Translations under genes and position numbers: made by a program
The notes under the pieces: model-generated
What the model was told of the DNA's origin: nothing
What the model saw: the letters and a program-made list of their open reading frames with translations, nothing else
Database searches by the model: none
Source of the DNA: Syngnathus acus
Taxonomy: Eukaryota > Chordata > Actinopteri > Syngnathiformes > Syngnathidae
Reading direction: 5' to 3'
Length of the DNA stretch: 64,000 bases
Assembly: GCF_901709675.1 (NCBI RefSeq)
Contig: NC_051087.1
Location: 4,917,001 to 4,981,000, forward strand
Part shown: positions 56,471-64,000 of the stretch, piece by piece
Layout of the letters: every line of letters begins with the position of its first letter
Numbering within the stretch: position 1 is the stretch's first letter

Positions 56471-57659
56471 ATGATGTTGCAGATGATCATCGTGGTATTT
56501 TTCTCTACTTGGGCGACGTCTTTCCCATTCCCTCGCAACACTTTGGAGCACACCCGAAAAGTGTCAAAAGTTGACTTTGAGTCATCCGGTGCTGGACCCG
56601 GCGAGCCTGTCCGTGGCCTAGTGAGGGTGCTCCAGCTGGACCCACGCACTCTGACCCGATCCAGGCTTTTTGGAAGGACAGGCCAGACCCGGAGCGCCAG
56701 ACCGCCCTTCCCCGCCTTCCTGTCCCACGGGCGGCCCGGACCGGCCCTCAAGGCTGCTGAGAGCCCGCTGCGCCACCTTCAGCCTGAAAGACCAGTTGAG
56801 ACGGAGCACAAGAAGAGACAAGGCCTGCACATGTGGCAGAGGGCCGTCGATAAAGGAGACAAGATGCCCGTGTCTTTGCCCGCCAATCTTAAGGATGCCA
56901 AACAGACGTGCGCTGCTGTTCATTTCATCCAGGTAACATCCACCACACACAATTTGATCTTCTTTCTCACAGGATATAATGAAAGTAGAAATTGTTTAGT
57001 GGATAGGACAGCTGCCTCACACTTCTTGAATTCTGGGTTTGAATCTCTATATACTACCTGTCACTTAAAGTGAACATAAAAGGTAACCATATTGTTAAAA
57101 CGTCAAAACTAGAATCCTTATTGTTTCCAGAAAGTGAGTCTTTCCACACAATTCAACTTTGTAATAACTTTTTTTTTCTGTAGCATCAAAAATGTGAAAA
57201 CATCTGGAAAAAAAGAGCACCGCTGCCCCCTACTGTCGTCAATGTGCATTTACGCCACATTAATCACAAGGATATTATTTTTTTCCATTTGTTCTGTTCT
57301 TGGCTTATTGTTTTGACTTGGTGTAGCTATATTGCCAAATATTAATACTGCCTTAAATCTGTGTGCCTGCCAACCAGCGAGTGACAGCAGAGGGCTGCAG
57401 CACAGTGAGCATCCACAATAAGCTGTGTTTCGGCCAGTGCAGCTCCCTGTTCGTCCCAGTCGAGGTGGACCCGGCCAGCAAGGGGTTCCGCCAGCGCGCT
57501 CCCTGCTCCCGATGTGGCCCTTCCAAGGCCCGCGCCGTCACTGTGCCCCTGCAGTGCGGCGCTGAGGTCCGCCAGCGGCGAGTGATGCTGGTGGAGGAGT
57601 GCAAGTGCGAGACGGGCCGTGAGGAGAAGAACCCAGAGGAGCCTTCACCACATTTGTGA
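56471..57659 (+). CDS. dand5: DAN-domain Nodal antagonist Dand5 (Charon/Cerberus-like)
   Basis: A secreted BMP/Nodal antagonist that biases Nodal signalling to the left side around Kupffer's vesicle. Two exons, 56471-56932 and 57378-57659, give 247 residues. The start is the first ATG of a hydrophobic signal peptide (about 1-20, MMLQMIIVVFFSTWA), and a second ATG follows at once. A low-complexity pro-region follows, with basic sites such as HKKRQ near residue 116. The DAN cystine knot runs from C147 to C231, with cysteines at 147, 161, 171, 175, 197, 200, 214, 229 and 231. CFGQCSSLFVP is a signature of the Cerberus/Dante group. The intron falls within the first cysteine loop (HFIQ|RVTAEGC), as in the family. 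The possibility that GTTGCAG before the third Met is an acceptor of a missed first exon is open. Confidence 0.92.
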
Positions 57660-57886
57660 GTGCTTTACAGCAGAATTGAGGAGATGGTGCAATTTGGAGT
57701 CATCATTATTCTCAATGTCATCTCACCTCCATTATACGGAAAAAAATATTCTAATTGGGATACTATTAATTATGCAACATCTGCAGCATCAGATGAAATG
57801 TTTTTTGAAAGTCCCCCGCCAGGTAGGGTTGTTTTGTACAAAATCCCGATAATTATTTAAATCCCCCCAAAATTTTATTTTGGTGA

Positions 57887-57892
57887 AATAAA
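57887..57892 (+). terminator. Candidate dand5 poly(A) signal AATAAA
   Basis: The hexamer lies 228 bp after the dand5 stop. No strong downstream GT-rich element is evident. Confidence 0.35.
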
Positions 57893-58539
57893 TACCCCAA
57901 AAAATTTAAACATGTTTAAAAATATGTTTTTCTAATCGACTGAAGTCTGAACGTGTTGTTCAGAAGGCTAACGATGCTTATTCAAGCTAAACACTTTCCA
58001 GACAGTCCACAACGGACATGTGTCTACGTTAAGACGACCTTTGACGTTTCCAGAGGGAAATATTGTGATCCATTAAAAACAAAAAAAGAGATTGTTCCAC
58101 CCGCTCTTTGCCTCTTCTTTTCCTGCCAACTCTGAATTAAAAATGCAATTTAGTTTGTATGCAAAGCTCTAGTGAGAACATAAAGAGGGTTTGTTGTTGT
58201 AACTCCCCCTCCCCTCCCCTTCCCTCTTTCAACATCTCCACTCCTGCATGCAAGTTCTCAGCTCCTATGTTTTATTAAAAAGCCTCATTCTGCACACTTT
58301 TAGCACATCGCACTTCCAAGTGAGAGCAAGGCCTGGGTACTTAGCAGTAAGCAAACATAATTGTTTCAGCATGCTCCCCTTGAATTATGTATAGGAAGCA
58401 CCTCTTCTCATGGCCAATCCTCCTTTCAATGGAGTTGTGGGAATTTGAGCATCATTCACCACAGATGCGCTCCAAACCGGAGGGTGCGCTTGATTATGTG
58501 CTCCCATAAAACCTATTATTCATTTATAGCCTGGCACCT

Positions 58540-58770
58540 GGGCTTGGTAAAGTGAACTCATCCCGCACATGGACTCCCAGAGGAGCGTCAAAAGAAGGGG
58601 GCTCTTTACGTCGCCTTGGCACACCGTCCCAATGCCTGCTTAGGCGGCCATTTGCATTCACGCGGGGCTCTCGGCAAAAGTGAAAGCGCTCATTTGCGCT
58701 GCGGGTGGTGAGGGCGGGGGGCATTGAGTTACCCCAGATTGCATTAGCATGTGATTAGCATTTTGGGTTG
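58540..58770. promoter_or_regulatory. Candidate conserved non-coding block downstream of dand5
   Basis: Sharp change to complex, CpG-containing sequence with TTGGCAC, GGCGGCCATTTGCATTC and two TAGCAT-type motifs near 58743-58760. It has the texture of a developmental enhancer. No coding function fits. Confidence 0.25.
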
Positions 58771-59254
58771 ATGGCTATATTTTTCAAGATTGATGGGACA
58801 AATATTTGCTCAGGTCTTAAAGAGGAGGAATTAGGTGCCACTTGTTTTGAACTCAAGGCTCGTTTTTTTTTTTAAATTCCCCACAGTCAACTTTACACAG
58901 AAAAATCATCTCGTCGTTCCTTTTGTCTCTCGATCCAAAAAAAGAGAGAGAGAGGGAGCTTGTTGGTGGAACAAACAAGGTGCAAACAAGAAAGCGCACC
59001 ACTTAGCGCGACAGATGTCAGGCCTTTTTTCGCAGAGCACTCCTGCGTCATTAAGGACGGCCTGGTTCCCATGGCGAAGGGGAACGCAAGGAACGAAAAA
59101 ATGAGGAGGGGGGCCCGGTGCCAAGTCCGCCGCCTCGGGGATCAGATCAGCGTCACAGGGTGCTAAGTGGCCTAGTTAGCGCTTTAAAACAGCACAACGA
59201 AGCTGCCTGCTCTGAGCGCCTTTTAACTGTCACACATGCAACTTGCTGGGAGGA

Positions 59255-59265
59255 GTGTGTTGTGT

Positions 59266-59296
<31 letters not shown>

Positions 59297-59299
59297 GGG
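59255..59299. repeat. (TG)n followed by a G run
   Basis: About 13 TG units at 59255-59280 run straight into some 19 G residues, a combination that can form Z-DNA or quadruplex structures in vitro. Confidence 0.9.
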
Positions 59300-60967
59300 C
59301 ACTGCATCAAGGCGGAGCGAGGTCACACCATGATGAAGATAGTGAGGCCTATAACTTCAATTAGTCAGCTTTAGATTAGGTTCCCTTGATTCAAGGGTTA
59401 TTTTTTTAAATATAAACTATTATTTGAGATATGGGTATTTTAAGGTACTGACTTGATCACACAACTAAATAAACTTGTAAGACATCAACGTACTCAGTCA
59501 TATATTCTTTATCATCTGCGAGGAGCACATTTGTTTATCCGACCTATACTGCCCCCAAGTGGCCACGTTTGGCATACCAGAAGGAACAGCAAAATGGCTA
59601 TTCAACTAATGCAATTAATGATTTGTGATTTCATTCTTTTTTATTTGATATCATAAACTCCTGTTCTTATAAAGCACATAAAGTTTTTTTTCAACAAAAC
59701 ATTTTTGTGGTGTGCTGGGGGAATTTAGAATAAATTTGAAATATACCTCACGAAGGCGCATGTCACTGATGGAGAAGTGGAAGACTTCTTTCATCCACTA
59801 GGGGACTCTATTGCTTCTATTTCGGCCCAGTAGTCCGGACCAGATTTAGGAGATTAACCCTTGGATATGGCACGAGGAAGTGAAAGTAAACAGGGGTCCA
59901 GCTTGCACTCAGTCAAGGAATTGTAACGATGGAGCAGCAATAATATTAACGTCATGTTCAGCCATTCGCCACTCGCCAGACGCCATCTTGTCACCTACAT
60001 TCCCCCAGTGGTGCTTTAGTGCTGGAGGTGTCAGGTTCTGGCCGTCAGGGTGTCTGGACCACGGCTAAGTTCTGCCTCCCCACTGATGCGGTGCTACATG
60101 CCCAGTGTGTGGTGCGAGTCTGGACCAGCTGGCCAGAGTTGACTTTGCTGGCAAAGGTACCCTGGACGAAGCCAGCCAGCCTTTCTGTCTGGATGCCAGC
60201 CAGCCCGCCAGCCCACCAGGCTGCCTGTTGGCTACGGAGCATGACGCAGTTAGGTGAGACCTGGTGATCTGGACCACATCAAAGTTTGTCATTGGTGATG
60301 TCCTTCTTTGCTTTGACCACAACTACCAGGTTAAAAAAAATTGTGTGATTCTTTTGCCACATATTAGGAAAAAAGGTTTTTAGTAAAGTGTCATATGTAA
60401 AATTTACAAGCTGGGGAAATGTTTTTTTATAGCACCATTCAGGCCTCATTTCTCCAGTTGCTCTTTAACTGTTATTTGGTAAAGCATTCCATTTTTTTAT
60501 TTAAAAAAAAACAACAATATATACTAATGCAGCTGTGAAAATACTGCATTTGATCACATTTGCGACTAGTTCTAAAATCAATATTGTCTTTTAATATTGC
60601 TCACAACTTCTCATAAGGAAAGGCACTTGTGACACATGCCCCGCCCACTGTTAATTCTCACTTCCTGTTTTTTTTTTTTTTCCTCGCAACCTGTATATAT
60701 CAGGCAGGCAAGCATTGTAGGCCTCATGCCTGGCTTGATTGTTTGTCAGGTTCTGTTGTCACCCAGTGTCTAAAATGGTGACCAATTCCTTCAAAAAACC
60801 TGTAGCTTAAGCCAAATTGCCAAACCTCACTTTATGTAACTGGATTTCCCATCTCTGCACTAGCTCCTTTGTCTTGCTGAGGCAGAATTAGCTTTTCGAC
60901 GGCTAAATAGACAATGAGCAGAATGATATCAGCTTCTTATAGCCAGATATGGGCTTGTGTTTTGCAG

Positions 60968-61205
60968 ACACCCGCCGTCAATCAGCAGCCCAAAAGCTAC
61001 ACACAGACGCCCATGCATCAATTTCGGATATATAACGGCCGAGATAACCCCCAGAGGTCGCCTTGTGGAAATTTAAAAGTTGGAAATGGAAAGATTGGGA
61101 GCACCGGACTTCTAGCGAGGAGGCCGACCCTTCAGCCGAGTGGGGCACCTCCTTTTCGGAATAGGCGGCGGAGGGAGTACCCCATAAGTGGACTTCAGGA
61201 GAAAT
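60968..61205 (+). other. Exon-like segment of unknown identity
   Basis: The segment is bounded by a good acceptor (TGTTTTGCAG) and a consensus donor (AGAAAT|GTAAGTT). It is open in one frame throughout (238 bases, about 79 codons, phase 0 to 1) starting TPAVNQQPKSYTQ. It has a basic cluster FRNRRRREYP near its end that would suit a protease cleavage or nuclear signal. The frame is also open upstream to an ATG at 60914. I do not recognise the protein. An exon of a gene continuing beyond the window or a lncRNA exon are both possible. Confidence 0.35.
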
Positions 61206-64000
61206 GTAAGTTAAAATAACTCTACAGATTTCAATTGTGTTTGGATGTTTTAGTGACTTATGCGAGAAAACAGACAGACGTGACAGAAACGGCATTTTAG
61301 CTGCAGGGGTTGCTCATTTCTTGCTCTTTTAAGTCAGCCATGGAAAGGCAAGTTGTTTAATGATGTTTACAGATGTTGAGCTATTCACATTGTGAGGTTG
61401 GTTGCTCCATTATTTTTGTACAATGATTTTTAATGGACAAAAACTCAAGTGACTCCCACCAAGACATGGAGAGGGGCACCCAAATTCCTCCTCAAAAGTA
61501 GGCCTTTGAGATTCCATTAGTGTTAGGTCTAAGGCTTCACTTAAATTATCCCAACATTTAGTTATTTCAATATTTCTCCGAAATGAATGGATAAAATGGA
61601 AAAAAGTGTTTTCATATCCATGATCAAAAATACCTCAAATCATCCTGTTAGTGATACATGGCCTTGTTTTCCCGTTAAAGCAATTTTCAGCAATAAAAAG
61701 TTCATATATATCTTCATTATTTTTCATGGACTATTAGTATTTTCAAAACCGCATTTGATTTTTTTTTTCCATCATTTTTCATTAATTATTTTGTTTCATG
61801 GCTTGTTGCTGCTTTGCGGCAGCAGGCGGAGGGGGATGTAGATGACGATACCGGACGACGATGATGATGATGATGAGAATATGTTGCTATGACAGGTGTG
61901 TTCACATGCCTTGCAGGTGATGTCTCTCATGCTCACTTAGCTAATGAGTCCAATTAAAGTAATTAAGAGCTGGCACGGGGACCCCCCCCCCCCCCCCACC
62001 TCCATTCTCCCCCTCCTTGGTCACATCAACATAACAACACATCCTGCGCCGTTACATGCTCATCAACTCTTTCTCTCCTATCTATTGTCTCACCATCTTC
62101 CTTTTCGTCTTCGTCCTGCGGGTGCATGGCATTCCGTGACTCTTTAAAAGAATCATGAAGACTAAAATGAGCACACACTTCATATGCACTTAGGAGACCC
62201 TTCTTTTCACAGCGGTGGGCAAAGAAGAGGACCTGTAGGAGAAAGAGCGAGGTTCAAGAGGGTGAGGGGAGGATGCCAAGCTCGGCCCTAATGAGGGGAG
62301 AGATAATTGTTTTGTTTTGTTTGCCAGGAGGGGCTGGGGGGTTAAAATGACATGCCACACATGGTTTTGCGATGACGTGCAAATGGAGAGGCGGGGGGGG
62401 GGATGTGGGCTTCATACAAAGGTGGCGTAAGTGGGGACTAGAATAAGTCTTGTTTCATAACCCAGCGGGCAAGGCCTAAGAATTGGAGAATCAAAAAATG
62501 GAAAAAAAAGTGTTTCCCCACTATATCATAGAATAGAATAGAATAGATAGATCTTTATTTGTCATTGTCACATGTACAACATGTATAATTCACTTACTGT
62601 AATTCATGCAGGAGCTGGTATGGGCCTCAGCTCACATCCAGACGCTCACACACACCTCCCGTAAACTAAAAACATTGGGACAAGATAACTATGAAACACA
62701 AGTTTTTCAATTACTGGAAGTGATCAACTCTAGATAGATTAAATTGATTAATGTTTAATAATTTACTACTAATCACTTTGAGAACGGCATTGAGCCTGTG
62801 ACCCATTTTTTCCAACTATTAATCACATTCAATTGTTGGGATGTTACAAATTTAAGTCTCAAGTATCATGAATCACGTGGAAATTAAAAAATAAGTATAT
62901 ATATATATATATAGTTTATATAAAAAACGTATGCTCCCCTTCTACCAGTACTCTGGAGAGAAAAGTCAGCCATATGGAGGACATTAAAAATAACTGCACA
63001 ATACAATTCACCCAACCTTAAAAAAAATCCATGTCCCTCTCATAAAAGAACCTCACTGTCAAAATAAACATTCACATATTAATCACTCAGTCCATAAATT
63101 ATGACAGTGAGAAAGGGCTCGCATCTGGTGGACATAACTTGTCCAGCCACATCTGCTCACATTTATAAAAGTGTATAAAAATTTGCTTTTATTTCTCGGA
63201 ATGTGACAGGCGCACGAAAAACACCTTTGTGGAGTCGAACTGAGAATACGACTTTGATGTGAACCCTGAATTTTCTTCATGAGTCTGCAAATTATTATTT
63301 TTTTTGACAAAAATGAAACAGGACAACTTGGCTTTGACTTTTTATTATCACATTGGGGAAATATCGACACAACTTTAGTGACCTTGCTTGCATAGGGAGG
63401 GAAAAAAGAAAACAGCATCACCAAAATGACATCTGAGCACACATTGGTAATCTGGCGACTCGCAGCAAATTATGCGGGTGGGCTGTGCTTTTCGAGCCAG
63501 GGTGGAGGGCGAATCAGCTCCAGACGCCTGTCACCGCTCCCAAGAAGATAGACGGCGTCGTTACACAGCCGCCATCATGCTGTAGCTCATCTGGAATCAT
63601 CCAATCATCATGACTTGAAGCTGAATTTGACACCACTCTCACTTTCTATTATTTATTTTGCAATTCATCAACAGCCATACAAATAATGGGCCGCCGTTAG
63701 TCAAATGGCCAATTTTCATCTGTGGTCATTTTGTCTGATGTTACTAGGCAACCTGGAATGAATAGATAACAGTGACGGAGATTTGCCAAATTGTTCAGCA
63801 TGGCAATAACGCATCATAATGTAACACTGTGCTGATTTACTCTTTACGCGTTATTGCAGGATACATACGAGTTAGCTACTCTGCGTTTAGGGCAGATGGA
63901 GTAGACGCCCCTCCAGACCACCAGATGCTGATGTTTTTCCCTTTATTTGCCCTGTGGAATTATTATTGGCCAATCTAACGCCAAGGGGTTCGGTTTATAG
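61206..64000. other. No recognised gene to the window end
   Basis: Contains simple repeats (GAT near 61857-61876, a C run at 61982-61997, AGAAT units at 62529-62550, a TA tract near 62896-62913). Candidate regulatory sequence lies near 61925-61980 and 63470-63760. Confidence 0.4.
62529..62660. mobile_element. Possible retroposon 3' tail with AGAAT repeat
   Basis: Tandem AGAAT units lead into TAGATCTTTATTTGTCATTGTCACATGTAC-like sequence. AGAAT repeats joined to a CTTTATTGTCATTGTAC word recur in many teleost genomes as the end of a dispersed element. I cannot assign the family from this alone. Confidence 0.35.

Larger units (their letters stand above)
57893..60960. other. No recognised gene; candidate regulatory blocks and simple repeats
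   Basis: Contains CpG-bearing blocks at about 58540-58770 and 58960-59170 and a TG/G tract at 59255-59299. A GC-rich segment at 60017-60252 ends in a good donor (GTTAG|GTGAGAC) but has no acceptor or product I recognise. Confidence 0.4.

Overview
The window is nuclear DNA of a ray-finned fish (teleost). The genes are split by GT-AG introns, the intergenic DNA is AT-rich with many microsatellites, and the proteins read best as vertebrate families. I cannot name the species. No operons, CRISPR arrays, rRNA or tRNA genes were seen, and nothing looks prokaryotic or viral.

Six protein-coding genes can be assembled exon by exon with consistent reading phase. They are plppr2 (+, 7030-24574, phospholipid phosphatase-related protein 2, with a likely 5' UTR exon near 3850-4151), elof1 (-, 38930-37634, transcription elongation factor Elf1), pld6 (+, 39480-42855, mitochondrial PLD/Zucchini nuclease), rab3d (+, 46043-49844, exocytic Rab GTPase), a tetraspanin of the TSPAN1/TSPAN16 group (+, 52535-53919) and dand5 (+, 56471-57659, Charon/Cerberus-like Nodal antagonist). 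Relatives of five of the six lie on human 19p13 (PLPPR2, ELOF1, RAB3D, TSPAN16, DAND5), so most of the block is ancient. PLD6 is the outsider, since its human gene is on chromosome 17.

Layout: 1-2.1 kb has a GC-rich, possibly bidirectional promoter. 2.1-25.6 kb is plppr2 with very long introns. 25.6-37.6 kb is repeat-rich and contains CA microsatellites, a dead Tc1-like transposon and several unidentified exon-like pieces. 37.6-43 kb is the head-to-head pair elof1/pld6 sharing a CCAAT/CRE promoter. 43-54.3 kb holds rab3d and the tetraspanin. 54.3-57.9 kb holds dand5 with a TATA box and RBPJ-type sites upstream. 57.9-64 kb has no recognised gene but has candidate regulatory blocks and one exon-like segment.

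The genes do not form a pathway. They are housekeeping (elof1), germline/piRNA (pld6), secretion (rab3d), membrane organisation (plppr2, tetraspanin) and left-right patterning (dand5) functions that happen to be neighbours. I found no convincing new biological system. The best leads are the unidentified exon-like segments, the palindromic 87-bp duplication downstream of plppr2, the dand5 upstream motifs and a scatter of CTCF-like cores.
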